Below, one piece after another: positions 25,269 to 34,745 of a DNA stretch of 64,000 nucleotides (its first letter is position 1; each line of letters opens with the position of its first letter). Under the pieces are notes generated by a model, which saw only the letters and a list, made by a program, of their open reading frames with translations, ran no database searches and was not told the origin of the DNA. The stretch is taken from assembly GCA_050014595.1 (NCBI GenBank), contig JBEKDA010000019.1, positions 26,632-90,631 of the forward strand. Direction: 5' to 3'. Made by a program: the position numbers and the translations under genes. The stretch comes from PALSA-129 sp050014595 (GTDB lineage Bacteria; Acidobacteriota; Terriglobia; Bryobacterales; Bryobacteraceae).

Positions 25269-26372
25269 TCACACCGAAATCAACGGCTGACCTAACACCT
25301 CCCATCTTGGCTCCACGCCTAATCCGGGCGTCAGGGGCGCCGCCATCCGCCCATTCTGCCGCTTCGGCGCGCCCGCTGCGTTGCTTACCGTCACGTAGCT
25401 GTTGAAGTCTGTCGCGGTGAAGAGCAGTGACGGCGGCGTGGAGTGGGCCAGGTGCGCAATCGCGGCCGTGATGATGTCGCCACCCCAGGTATCCTCAATG
25501 GTCAGCGCAATGCCCAGCGAAACGCACAGATCGCGGATCTGGCGCGCCTTGGTCAGCCCGCCGACTTTCGAAATCTTCAGGTTGATCACGTCCATCGCCT
25601 GGTCGCGCACGCCTTCCACCACCATGGCGAGGCTGTCCACTACCTCATCCAGCACGAAGGGCCGGTTGGTGTGGCGCCGCACCACCAGACATTCCTGGTA
25701 ACTGGCACAAGGCTGCTCGATGTAGACGTCTTCTTCGCGCACGGCGTCCACCACGCGCAGCGCCTGGTGCTGGGTCCAGCCAGTGTTGGCGTCGGCGATC
25801 AGTACGTCGCCGCGCTCGAGGCGCGCCGCCACCCGGCGGATGCGTTCAACGTCCGTGTCCGGATCGCCACCCACTTTGAGTTGGAACCTGATGTAGCCTT
25901 CCGAGCGATAGAGCGCCACCATTTCCGCCATCCGGTCCGGGCTCTCCTGCGAGATGGCGCGGTAGAGCGGGAAGGTCTCGCCATAGCGCCCGCCCAGCAG
26001 CGTCACCACCGGCAGGCCGGCGGTTTTGCCGAGTATGTCCCAGCACGCCATATCCAGCGCCGATTTCACGTAGGGATGGCCGCGCAGCGCGGCATCCATG
26101 TGGCCGTTCAACACGGCGAGATCGGTGGCTTCCAGGCCAATCAATTGTGGCGCCAGCTTGGCGATGCCTGCGCGCGCACCTTCGGCATATGCCGGCAGGT
26201 AGGCCGGCCCCAGAGGGCAAACCTCGCCATATCCGGTAATGCCCGCGTCGGTGTGGACGGCCACGACCGTGGAATCGAACACCTCGACGGAATTCCCACC
26301 CGACCACTTATAGCTGCCCTCGTGCAAGGGCAACTCCACTCGGTATGCTTGAATCTTCGCGATCTTAGGCAT
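25269..26372 (-). CDS. Mandelate racemase/muconate-lactonising (enolase superfamily) protein
   Basis: A 367-residue (alpha/beta)7-beta barrel enzyme. Key residues: the catalytic Lys region FQLKVGGD (near 163-170), metal ligands D194 (IADANTGW) and then E219-like IEQPC and D/E in VLDEVVD, and the second lysine region NLKISKVGG. TIEDTWGGD follows. The N-terminal cap (AYRVELPLHEGSYKWSGG) is typical of the MR group. The substrate is unknown; an amino acid or sugar acid derivative is possible. Last gene of a four-gene minus-strand operon, 19 bases after the cyclase. Confidence 0.85.
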   Translation of the reverse strand: MPKIAKIQAYRVELPLHEGSYKWSGGNSVEVFDSTVVAVHTDAGITGYGEVCPLGPAYLPAYAEGARAGIAKLAPQLIGLEATDLAVLNGHMDAALRGHPYVKSALDMACWDILGKTAGLPVVTLLGGRYGETFPLYRAISQESPDRMAEMVALYRSEGYIRFQLKVGGDPDTDVERIRRVAARLERGDVLIADANTGWTQHQALRVVDAVREEDVYIEQPCASYQECLVVRRHTNRPFVLDEVVDSLAMVVEGVRDQAMDVINLKISKVGGLTKARQIRDLCVSLGIALTIEDTWGGDIITAAIAHLAHSTPPSLLFTATDFNSYVTVSNAAGAPKRQNGRMAAPLTPGLGVEPRWEVLGQPLISV

Positions 26373-26391
26373 CGGTATTCATTATGCCGAA

Positions 26392-27174
26392 CTAACGGGC
26401 CACTAATGCCAGCACCCGGCAGGGGCTTCCCGACCCATTCACAATCTTGAGCGGCGGCGTCACCAGGATGGCTCCCTTGGGCGGCAGTTGGTCCAGGTTC
26501 GTCAGGCTGGCCAGACCGAACTTGTTGCTGCCGTGCATGATGCTGTGGCACGGGAACGGCGGGTCGAATCGATACGCCTGCCCGGCGTCGGTGCCCACGC
26601 CTTCCGAACCCCATCCGATGACATCGCGTTCCTTTGCCAGGAAGGGCGCCAGATCCGGATGCGGCCCCGGCACGTGCGAGCCGTCATCCTTCATATTCAG
26701 GAAGGCTGCCGCGTCGCGGCGCTTCGACCAGTCCGTCCGCATCAGCACCCAGGAGCCTGCTTCCACGCGGCCGTGGCGCTCCTCCCAGGCTTCCACGTGA
26801 CGCGGCGTGAGCAGGAAATCCGGGTCTTGGGCAACCTGCTGTGACGCGTCGATTACGCAGGCCGGAGCAAGGAATTTCTCCACCGGAATGCTGTCGGTCG
26901 TATTGTCCGCATACTCCTTGCCCGAAACCCAATGTGCCGGCGCATCGAAATGCGTCCCGGTATGTTCGCCGCAGGAAAAATTGTTCCAATACCAGGCCGG
27001 CCCGCGGCTGTCATAGTGCGAGATCTCCTCCAGACGGAACGGCCAGGTCTTGCCGAAGTCCGGCGGCAACTGGATAATCGGCGTTGCCGCCTCGAGCGGT
27101 TGGGTCAAGTCAATGACGCGGATCGCGCCGGCCGATAGCGCCCGCGCGAATTGTAGCAGGATGTGGTCTGGCAT
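26392..27174 (-). CDS. Cyclase-family (kynurenine formamidase-like) hydrolase
   Basis: A 260-residue metal-dependent hydrolase. HTGTHFDAPAHW (near 71-82) is the family zinc/metal motif. IDLTQPL at the start and GWGSEGVGTDAG later fit the same fold. The family includes arylformamidases and other amide/lactone hydrolases. Next to a class V PLP enzyme that resembles kynureninase, but the substrate cannot be told from sequence. 12 bases separate it from the permease. Confidence 0.85.
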   Translation of the reverse strand: MPDHILLQFARALSAGAIRVIDLTQPLEAATPIIQLPPDFGKTWPFRLEEISHYDSRGPAWYWNNFSCGEHTGTHFDAPAHWVSGKEYADNTTDSIPVEKFLAPACVIDASQQVAQDPDFLLTPRHVEAWEERHGRVEAGSWVLMRTDWSKRRDAAAFLNMKDDGSHVPGPHPDLAPFLAKERDVIGWGSEGVGTDAGQAYRFDPPFPCHSIMHGSNKFGLASLTNLDQLPPKGAILVTPPLKIVNGSGSPCRVLALVAR

Positions 27175-27186
27175 TTCGATATGCTC

Positions 27187-28569
27187 CTAAACTGGGGCGG
27201 GCCGTTTTCGCATTACCCCGAAATAGGCCACCGTCAGCCCGCCCAGCCACGGCAGCCCGGCGATCAGCGTCACGCGCATGCCTTCCACCCACCAGGTGGT
27301 CGCCATGATCGCGGCAATGGCGGCCGTCCCGGCGAGCGACCCGAACGGGTGGCCGTACATCCGTACCGGCAGCGGCGGGTGACCGGCGGCGTCCCACTTC
27401 GGCCGGAAACGCAAGTGCGTCGCGAAGATGATCAGCCACGCGTAAAGGCCGCCGAAAAGCGAGATGCCGAACAGATACACAAAGGCGCTCGAGGGAAAGA
27501 GCAGCGCCACCACGATGGCCAGCGCCAGGCCGGCGGCGGAGACCATGAGCGCCGGGACCGGCGTGCCGCGCGCGGAAACTCGCCCGAAGGCCGCCGGCGC
27601 ATAACCGCCGCGGGCCAGAGAGAACATCATGCGGCTCACCAGGTAGAGATTGCAATTCATGCTCGAGGCCGCCGCCGTGATGACCACGAAGTTCACCAGG
27701 TGCGCCGCGGCGGGCACGCCGATCAATTGGAATACCTTGACGAAGGGACTGGCGGTGACGTCCGGTCCCGGTTGGATCTGGTTCCACGGCACGATGCTCA
27801 TCAGCACCACAATCGCGCCCAGGTAAAAGAGAATCAGCCGCCCCACCATGGTGCGCATGGCGCGCGGCACGGCGGTAGCGGGGTCTTTGGCTTCACCGGC
27901 CGTGACTGCCACCACTTCGGTCCCCAGGTAGCTGAAGATCACAAAGACCATGGCCATCCACACGCCGCGCCATCCGGTTGCCAGGAACCCTCCGTGCGCG
28001 GTGATGTTCGAGAAGCCCATGGCTTCCCTGCGGCCGATTCCCGCCAGCAGCGCTGCTCCAAAAACGATGAACAGAACGATGGCCACCACTTTGATCATGG
28101 CGAACCAGTATTCAAAGCTGCCGAAGCTGCCCACGCTGCGCGCATTGATGTACAACAGGGCGCAGGCGAAGCCGAGAATCCACAACCATTTTGGGATATC
28201 GGGAAACCACCACTGGCAGTAGATCGCGATGGCCGTGGCTTCCCCGCCGATGGCGATGCACTGCGCCGCCCAGTAGGTGTAACGCACCGTGAAGCCGGCC
28301 CAGGGGTGCAGGTAGATCTCCGCATACACGCCGAACGACCCGGCGGTAGGATGCGCCACCGCCATCTCCGAAAGCGCGCCCATCAATAGCAGGGTGACGA
28401 CCGCGCCCATCAGGTAGCTGACGATCACGGCCGGACCCGCCGTGTGAACCGCGAGCGAACTGCCCAGAAACAGGCCCGTCCCGATGGCCCCGCCGATGGC
28501 GATCATGGCGAGCTGTTTCGAGCTCAGTTGGCGCTTCAGTTGCTCGCCCTGCTCGATGCGGCCGCTCAT
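27187..28569 (-). CDS. APC-superfamily amino acid permease
   Basis: A 460-residue membrane protein with about 12 hydrophobic segments. The first motif LSSKQLAMIAIGGAIGTGLFLGS is the APC/AAT signature for proton-coupled uptake of amino acids or close derivatives. The ATG at 28569 overlaps the class V enzyme stop (ATGA). In this operon it probably imports the substrate degraded by the neighbours. Confidence 0.92.
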   Translation of the reverse strand: MSGRIEQGEQLKRQLSSKQLAMIAIGGAIGTGLFLGSSLAVHTAGPAVIVSYLMGAVVTLLLMGALSEMAVAHPTAGSFGVYAEIYLHPWAGFTVRYTYWAAQCIAIGGEATAIAIYCQWWFPDIPKWLWILGFACALLYINARSVGSFGSFEYWFAMIKVVAIVLFIVFGAALLAGIGRREAMGFSNITAHGGFLATGWRGVWMAMVFVIFSYLGTEVVAVTAGEAKDPATAVPRAMRTMVGRLILFYLGAIVVLMSIVPWNQIQPGPDVTASPFVKVFQLIGVPAAAHLVNFVVITAAASSMNCNLYLVSRMMFSLARGGYAPAAFGRVSARGTPVPALMVSAAGLALAIVVALLFPSSAFVYLFGISLFGGLYAWLIIFATHLRFRPKWDAAGHPPLPVRMYGHPFGSLAGTAAIAAIMATTWWVEGMRVTLIAGLPWLGGLTVAYFGVMRKRPAPV

Positions 28570-29711
28570 TCCCGCACCATCAAATCCAAATTCTCGCCGA
28601 GCGCCTGGAGCGCCGTCTCGACATCTTCTAGTGTGTTGTAGACGTGGAACGCGAAACGCACGCCGTCGCGCCGCGCCGAGAGGGCGATGCCGCGGGCCGC
28701 GAGGCGGGCCACCATCGCGCCGGCGTCGCGCGAGCGCAGCACCACCAGCGGCCCGATGGTATCGGCCGGGGTCTTGCTGGAAACTCCCAGCTTCTTTGCG
28801 CCGGCCACAAAAGCGCGCGTCACACGCTCCACCTGGGCGGCCACGTTTTCCATGCCGATTTGCGTGAGAAATTCGAGCGCGGCCAGCGCCATGTAGATGT
28901 TGGGGATGGGCGGCGTGCCGCCCTCGAAGCGCCGCGCGGCCGGCGCCGGATCGAGCCGCTGGGTGTCAAACGCGAAGACGTCGCGCTGGGCCATCCAGCT
29001 CGTCAGAGTGGGCGTGAGGGTTTCTACCAATGCGCGCCGCACGTACAGGAATCCCACACCCGGCGGCCCCAACAGATACTTCAGCGCGCCGGTCACGAAG
29101 AAGTCGACGTCCAACGCCTTCACATCCATGGGGCGGGTTCCGCAATCCTGGTAGCCGTCCAGAAACACCAGGGCGCCGCGTTCATGCGCAATTCGCGTGA
29201 TGCCGGCAACGTCCGCGCGAAAGCCGTTGACGAACGAAACCTGCGTCAGCGGCACGACGCAGGTGCGCTCGTCGATCGAGCGCTCATAAAGATCCAGGGG
29301 CAGGCAATCGCCCACACCTTTCAGAAACTGAATTTCCGCTCCGCGCGGCCGTTGCGCCAGCCAGATGTGACCCATGGTGGGGAACTCGTATTCGCCCAGC
29401 ACCACGCGGTTGCGCCGGCTGAAGTCCATCGCATTGGCGATCGGGTTAATCCCTGCCGACGCGCTGGTCACGACGGCAATTTCATCCGGCTCCGCGCCAA
29501 TCAAGCGGGCGAACTCGCCGCGCAACGCTTCGTAGGCGCCCACCCAGTCGCGCCATGGGTCCATCGAGGTCCGCCAGCTTTGCGCATAGTCCTTCAGCGC
29601 GCCGTCGACCGCGTCCGACAAGGCGCCCTGCGAGCAGTTATATAGGTAGGTCTTTTCGCGCAGAAGGGGGAAGTGCGAGCGTACTGCAAGAATCTGTTGA
29701 TCGGTCAGCAT
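28566..29711 (-). CDS. Class V PLP-dependent aminotransferase (kynureninase-like)
   Basis: A 381-residue fold-type I PLP enzyme. D185 (VFLDGYQD) binds the pyridine nitrogen and Lys211 (VTGALKYLLGPPG) forms the Schiff base. The N-terminus (YLYNCSQGALSDAV) and the EYEFPTMG region fit the class V group that includes kynureninase, cysteine desulfurase and isopenicillin-N epimerase-type enzymes. Which of these it is cannot be decided. It begins the operon; the pseudogene upstream ends 12 bases before it. Confidence 0.85.
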   Translation of the reverse strand: MLTDQQILAVRSHFPLLREKTYLYNCSQGALSDAVDGALKDYAQSWRTSMDPWRDWVGAYEALRGEFARLIGAEPDEIAVVTSASAGINPIANAMDFSRRNRVVLGEYEFPTMGHIWLAQRPRGAEIQFLKGVGDCLPLDLYERSIDERTCVVPLTQVSFVNGFRADVAGITRIAHERGALVFLDGYQDCGTRPMDVKALDVDFFVTGALKYLLGPPGVGFLYVRRALVETLTPTLTSWMAQRDVFAFDTQRLDPAPAARRFEGGTPPIPNIYMALAALEFLTQIGMENVAAQVERVTRAFVAGAKKLGVSSKTPADTIGPLVVLRSRDAGAMVARLAARGIALSARRDGVRFAFHVYNTLEDVETALQALGENLDLMVRE

Positions 29712-29723
29712 CGCGGTTCCGGT

Positions 29724-30210
29724 TCATTCAGTGTGCCACAGCGCGCCGCCATTCTCGACGAGGAAGAGAGTGGTCCACGGATTGGGGCAAAGCTCAAAGG
29801 CGCCTCCGCAGAGTCCTTCGCTGTCCGGATAGAGACCATTCTCGCCTTCCTGTAGAAACGCGGCGCTGAGGTCATGCTTTTCGAAAAGCGTTTGCAGCCC
29901 GCTCACTCGTACCATGCGGAAAGTCTTCTGGAAGCGCGGCAGCACATCGCGCAGCATGGCGTGGAGATCTTCCACCTCGCAGCGGCCCGTGATCGCCTCA
30001 TCTGCTTCCAGGGTCGGGCTTCGGGCGGTGTTTTCCGGAGAAAGCTCCATGGTCTGGAGCGCGACAATGGGGGCACTCAATGTGGCAGGCGTTTCCCAGG
30101 ACCAGGCCCAGGCAGCGCGGTCGAGAGTAGAGATAAACGTGTCGTCGCTCGTACTCCAGCCGGCCGAGACGGAGGTTGTCGTAATAGGCCCGGTCTGTTT
30201 CGGTCGTCAT
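29724..30210 (-). pseudogene. Broken radical SAM gene
   Basis: The frame starting at 30210 reads MTTETDRAYYDNLRLGRLEY and then SRPRCLGLVLGNACHIECPHC, which contains the radical SAM CxxxCxxC cluster motif. It then fails after ~22 residues. Another frame (30080-29724) continues with ALQTMELSPENTARSP and GLQTLFEKHDLSAAFLQEG to GAFELCPNPWTTLFLVENG, which looks like the C-terminal SPASM-like part, ending prematurely in HTE. The layout is explained by an internal deletion with a frameshift and a lost C-terminus. The assignment of the second part is less certain. Confidence 0.5.
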
Positions 30211-30259
30211 TGGCTCTGCCGCATAAGAGTCCGCTAGCTCCGACGCACGCGACTGCCGC

Positions 30260-31531
30260 TCACCGCGCCAGCCAGATCAGCGGCGCGAGTCCCGCGGCGG
30301 CCAGTGCCATCAGCAGGATCAGGCTCAGGCGCCCGGTCTTCCGGTCGGACATGGAATACGCGTAGATGCCTTTCACCACGTTGTTGCTGGCCGCCGCGAT
30401 CAGGATGGATATGGCGGCCACACTAACGCCCGTGGTTTTGCCCGCGGCATCGGTCATCCCCATGATGAAAGGATCGACGTCGGTGACGCCCATGAGCGCG
30501 GCCAGCGAATATACGCCGGTCTGGCCCAGATACTTCACCGCCAGGTGCGTGGCAACCAGAACGGCCACGAACAGCAGCGCGAACACCAGCGCCGCCCGCA
30601 GCTCCAGCGGGTTGCTCGGCTCGAACTCGCGCACAACTTCTCCGGCCTTCTGGTCCGGCCGGCGGCTCCAGAGCCAGCCGAGCACGATGGCCGCGCCCGC
30701 CAGCGCCAGGAACGGCACGCCCAGCACCGCGATCAGGGCGGGGCTGAAGATCAACACCAGTCCGGCCAACCGCAAATACATCATTCCGGAAGTCACCAGG
30801 GTAACGCCGGAAAACAGGTGCGGCCGGTTCTCTCTGGCCGCGCGCCGGGCAAGCACCACCGTAGTCACCGTGGACGAATACAGGCCGCCCAGCAGCGCGG
30901 CCAGTATCACGCCGCCCTGTCCCTTGGTGAGCTTCTGGATCACGTAACTTCCGTAAGACACCGTGCTGACAGCTACCACTACCAGCCACACCTTGGCGGG
31001 ATTGATGGCGAACGGCCCGAAGCTCCGGTTGGGAAGCACGGGCAGAATGACCGCGGTCAATAAGAGGAACTTCGTGAAGGTGAAGATCTCATCCGCGGGG
31101 ACCCGTCTGGTGAGACCTTCCAGCACGGTCTTCAGCTCCAGCAGCATCATGCTGGCGACCGTCAGAGTGGTGGCGATCCAGAACTGCTCGCGGTACACCA
31201 GCGCCGCCGCCACGTACGTGGTGAGCGCCGACATTTCGGAGGTGACGCCGGCAAGTTTGGAAGCTTCCAGCTTGTTGCGGTAAGACAGCATCAGGAAGCC
31301 GCCGAGCACGGCGAAGCCCAGCATCACCGGCAACATCTGGCCCCCGGCCAGCAGCGAGATGCCGTAGCCCATGAGGCCGATCAGGGGATATGTGCGCACG
31401 CCGCCGAACGACGGGTGCCCATTCGCCGAGAGGTGTTCTTCGCGCTCCAGGCCCGTCAGGAAGGAGAGAAACAAGACCAGCGCGATCTTGAGGCCTTCCG
31501 GCGGCAGCAGTCGATAGAGGTCGGTCAACAC
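30260..31531 (-). CDS. MgtC/SapB family membrane protein with DUF4010
   Basis: A 423-residue integral membrane protein with about 12 hydrophobic segments. The N-terminal part carries the MgtC-like FLTGLEREEH and SFGGVRTYPLIGLMGYG motif; the C-terminal half (GVTDVDPFIMGMTDAAG, AAASNNVVKGIYAYS) is the DUF4010 block. The role is uncertain: members are linked to Mg2+ or membrane homeostasis. It lies upstream of the broken radical SAM gene on the same strand, 49 bases away. Confidence 0.85.
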   Translation of the reverse strand: MLTDLYRLLPPEGLKIALVLFLSFLTGLEREEHLSANGHPSFGGVRTYPLIGLMGYGISLLAGGQMLPVMLGFAVLGGFLMLSYRNKLEASKLAGVTSEMSALTTYVAAALVYREQFWIATTLTVASMMLLELKTVLEGLTRRVPADEIFTFTKFLLLTAVILPVLPNRSFGPFAINPAKVWLVVVAVSTVSYGSYVIQKLTKGQGGVILAALLGGLYSSTVTTVVLARRAARENRPHLFSGVTLVTSGMMYLRLAGLVLIFSPALIAVLGVPFLALAGAAIVLGWLWSRRPDQKAGEVVREFEPSNPLELRAALVFALLFVAVLVATHLAVKYLGQTGVYSLAALMGVTDVDPFIMGMTDAAGKTTGVSVAAISILIAAASNNVVKGIYAYSMSDRKTGRLSLILLMALAAAGLAPLIWLAR

Positions 31532-31623
31532 AAAGTCTGTCTAAGCATAGCCGATAGCGCGATCATTGGCATGCCCGGCGGCGCCGCCAGATCATGGCTT
31601 TCCGGGAAAGAGCGCCGGCCGGC

Positions 31624-32718
31624 TCATTTCTTGTGAAGGGAGTTCCTCAACAGCACCAGGTTGCCTTGCACCGTGACGACGTCGTCGGCTCGCGGGAAGA
31701 GTTTCAGATAGGTCTCCAACTGCTCCACCGCCGCGGCGGTCTGGTTGCGCGCCACCAGGATGGAAGCCAGCAACTGGTAGGTCTGCGGAAAGTGGTGATC
31801 CACGTCCACCTTCAGCCCGTCGCGCGCGAACTTTTCGGCCACATCCAACTTGTGGGTACGGTAGTTGGAGAGCGCGCCATAGAAGTAAGCCTCCGGGTAG
31901 TCGATGGGGTCGAGCGCAATCAGACGGCCGGTTACATCGGCCAGATCGGGCCAGTTCTCGCTGGATTCGGCCAGGGACGACAACTGCAGGTAGGGGCTCA
32001 GATACTTCGGATCGGCTTTCATCGCGGTATTGAAAGACTGTTTGGCGTCATCCACTTTATGGGCGGCCGACTGCAGCCTTCCCAGCTCATACCACGCGGC
32101 CGCGTACTGCGGATAGATCTGCACGGCCTTCTGGTAATTCTGAAGGGCTTCGGCCTGCTTGTTCTTGCGGGTCACCTCCTGCGCCTTGTCGAAGGCCTTC
32201 CTGGCGTCCTTGGGCGCATCGAGCGAAGTCGGGCTGATCAAATATCCATCCACCTTGCCGACAAAATGCAGCACGATGGTTCCCAGGTAAGGGTGGCCCA
32301 CCGGCGTGGCGGTGGACATACTCACCATGTCCGTGCGGTACCCCGGCAGGCTGAAGCGGATGGCGCAGTCCATGAACGGACGATTTTCTTCGGCCGGCGG
32401 CAGATCGACGCCGGGCTGGATGTGGATGGCATAGGGATCGCGGATGATGTCGTGACCCAGGTCGACGGCGATGTTGCCCTTGGCGTCCGTGATGCCTTCC
32501 GGGTGGCCCATCCCCTGGCACACACGCTCGATCAGAACCGGTGCGGGCGGCGGCGATTTATCTTCCAGCACGATCTTGCCGGTGATGCGGACCGGCGGCG
32601 GCGCCGCGACGTCCATGGACGCGGGCGTCGCCAGGGTCCCCTGCCCGAAAGCCGGCTGCAGCGCCAGTCCAGCGGCCGCCATCCACAATGCACTTTTCCC
32701 CAACCTCTGCAGGCCCAT
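31624..32718 (-). CDS. Exported TPR-repeat protein
   Basis: A 364-residue protein with a signal peptide (SALWMAAAGLALQPAFGQ). The N-terminal ~130 residues after it resemble a beta-sandwich carbohydrate/peptide-binding-like region (ITGKIVLEDKSPPPAPVLIERV). The C-terminal half consists of tetratricopeptide repeats (ALQNYQKAVQIYPQYAAAWYELGRLQ, AKQSFNTAMKADPKY). Likely a periplasmic scaffold of unknown partner. It is divergent from the gene at 32895. Confidence 0.8.
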   Translation of the reverse strand: MGLQRLGKSALWMAAAGLALQPAFGQGTLATPASMDVAAPPPVRITGKIVLEDKSPPPAPVLIERVCQGMGHPEGITDAKGNIAVDLGHDIIRDPYAIHIQPGVDLPPAEENRPFMDCAIRFSLPGYRTDMVSMSTATPVGHPYLGTIVLHFVGKVDGYLISPTSLDAPKDARKAFDKAQEVTRKNKQAEALQNYQKAVQIYPQYAAAWYELGRLQSAAHKVDDAKQSFNTAMKADPKYLSPYLQLSSLAESSENWPDLADVTGRLIALDPIDYPEAYFYGALSNYRTHKLDVAEKFARDGLKVDVDHHFPQTYQLLASILVARNQTAAAVEQLETYLKLFPRADDVVTVQGNLVLLRNSLHKK

Positions 32719-32894
32719 CGGAGTTCTCCTCGATGGGAGCTATTATGCCATTTTTTCGTTACAGGAATCGCGGTCCGGTGGTTTGGCGCCTGTGGAAACC
32801 GCTCCCTCACGGGGCGCCCTGTGGGCCCGGCTCTGATGGGAACCCGCAAAAGCAACTGAAACCGCGGTGTGCGGCGATCCGTCGAGTAGCTTGA

Positions 32895-33803
32895 GTGAGC
32901 CCCCACATCCAAAAGCCCCCGAAGGCGTTATACTGCTGGTTGCGCCTGACTGCCTTGCTCATCGTCGCGTTGAGCTGTTGTGGGGCGGCACAGCCCGGTC
33001 CGAGCCCGTCCGTCGATACCGAAGCTGCCCTGCAGACGGCCTACGCGCGCCTTTACGATTTCGATTTCAAGGGCGCCCACGAAATTCTCGATCGCCAGCA
33101 TCAACTCGATCCGCAATCCCCCCTGGTGCTCGCCATCAAGTGCGCCGCCTATCTGTTTGTCGAGCTGGACCGCCTCAAGATCCTCGAACTGGATTTCTTC
33201 ACCGATGACGACAAGGTGGTGGACCGCCGCAAGTTGGTTCCCGATCCCGTGATCCGCCAGAAGTTCTTCGACACCGTAGCCGAATCCGACCGCCTCGCCA
33301 ACGCGCGGCTGGCCGTCAAGCCCGACGACCCCGATGCTCTGCTGGCCCTCTGCATGACGACCGGCCTGGTCACCGATTACGCGGCGCTGGTCGAGAAACG
33401 GCGCTTCGGCAGTTTCTCGCTCGCCAAGAAAAGCCACGTCTGGGCCAAGAAGCTGCTGGCGCTGAACCCGCCCGTCGTCGATGCCTACATGACCTTCGGA
33501 ACGGCCGAATATATTGTCGGCAGTCTGCCGTTTTTCTTGCGTTGGTTCGTCCACATGGATTCCGTGGAGGGCAGCAAGACGAAAGGGATCGAGGAGCTGA
33601 TGCTGGTTGCCCGGAAGGGCAAATACTACGGTCCCTTCGCGCGCATGCTGCTGGCGGTGATTGCGCTGCGCGAAAAACACCCCGAAGAGGCGGAAAGGCT
33701 GCTGGCGGGGCTCGCCAGGGATTACCCCGACAATCTCCTGGTGCGCAAAGAGCTGGCCCGGGTTTCCCGCCAGATCCATCCAGGCGGCGCCGTCACCAAA
33801 TAA
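32895..33803 (+). CDS. Hypothetical exported TPR-like protein
   Basis: A 302-residue protein with an N-terminal signal-type segment (LRLTALLIVALSCCGAAQ). The cysteines in LSCCGA could mark a lipoprotein, but no clean lipobox is seen. Helical repeats of TPR type (YDFDFKGAHEILDRQHQLDPQ, REKHPEEAERLLAGLARDYP). GTG 32895 is the start of the open frame; a TTG at 32940 is possible. Followed by another TPR gene, 57 bases away. Confidence 0.7.
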   Translation: MSPHIQKPPKALYCWLRLTALLIVALSCCGAAQPGPSPSVDTEAALQTAYARLYDFDFKGAHEILDRQHQLDPQSPLVLAIKCAAYLFVELDRLKILELDFFTDDDKVVDRRKLVPDPVIRQKFFDTVAESDRLANARLAVKPDDPDALLALCMTTGLVTDYAALVEKRRFGSFSLAKKSHVWAKKLLALNPPVVDAYMTFGTAEYIVGSLPFFLRWFVHMDSVEGSKTKGIEELMLVARKGKYYGPFARMLLAVIALREKHPEEAERLLAGLARDYPDNLLVRKELARVSRQIHPGGAVTK

Positions 33804-33860
33804 TCAGCCGAAACGTAAGCTCCCTCGTACTCATCTATACAGGTGAATCCAGCGGATATA

Positions 33861-34736
33861 ATGAAAGGACAAAGGTTGGGCAGGGTGAAGCCATTGGCGC
33901 TGATACTGGTTGCAGCAGGCGCCGCGTGGGCGGCCGGAGCGGACTACGAGCAGGCGCATAAGTTGTATAATTCCACAGACTTCCAGCAATCTATTAAGGT
34001 TTTACTTGCGATTCCATCCAAAGACGCCGCAGTCTACGCGCTGCTGGGGCGCAACTACTATATGGAAGGGGAATTCAAAAAGGCTAGCGAAGCCCTGGAG
34101 AAGTCCTTTGAATTGGAGCCCTCCAACGCGGAATGTGCCCTGTGGCTGGGCCGCGCTTTCGGCCGGCGCGCGGAAACGGCCAGCCCATTCACGGCGCCTG
34201 GGTACGCTTCCAAGACACGGCAGTATTTCGAAAAGGCCGTCAGCCTGAACCCCACCAACCTCGAAGCCCAAAGCGACCTCTTCGAATACTACCTGGAAGC
34301 CCCTGGCTTTTTAGGTGGCGGAATGGAAAAGGCCGAAGCTATTGCGAAACAGGTTGCCAGAATCAGTTCTCCCGAGGGCCTTGCCATGGAGGCAAAGCTG
34401 GCGGAGCGGCGCAAGGAATACTCGAGCGCGGAGGAACAACTGCGGCGCGCATTGGATGTCGCTCCGCATCAAGTGGGCCGCTTCCTGGACCTCGCCCGTT
34501 TTCTGGTTCGCCGCGGCCGTATGGACGAGGCCGACCAGGTGCTGGCGCGCGCGGGCAAGGCTTCACCCAACAACCCCAGGTTGATGTATGCGACCGCCGA
34601 AATCTACGTAAAAACACATCATAATCTGGATGTTGCGAAGGAATTACTCAAGCGTTACATGAGCGCCACAATCACGCCCGACGACCCGCCCAAGTCCGAA
34701 GCTGCCAAACTTCTGCGACAGGTGCAGGGCGGTTAA
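33861..34736 (+). CDS. Exported TPR-repeat protein
   Basis: A 291-residue protein with signal peptide (LALILVAAGAAWAAG) and tetratricopeptide-like repeats throughout (AVYALLGRNYYMEGEFKKAS, LEKSFELEPSNAECALWLG, VSLNPTNLEAQSDLFEYYL). ATG at 33861 is chosen; a GTG at 33843 would add six residues. It is followed within 10 bases by an FtsX-like permease. Confidence 0.8.
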   Translation: MKGQRLGRVKPLALILVAAGAAWAAGADYEQAHKLYNSTDFQQSIKVLLAIPSKDAAVYALLGRNYYMEGEFKKASEALEKSFELEPSNAECALWLGRAFGRRAETASPFTAPGYASKTRQYFEKAVSLNPTNLEAQSDLFEYYLEAPGFLGGGMEKAEAIAKQVARISSPEGLAMEAKLAERRKEYSSAEEQLRRALDVAPHQVGRFLDLARFLVRRGRMDEADQVLARAGKASPNNPRLMYATAEIYVKTHHNLDVAKELLKRYMSATITPDDPPKSEAAKLLRQVQGG

Positions 34737-34745
34737 GCCCGTCGC

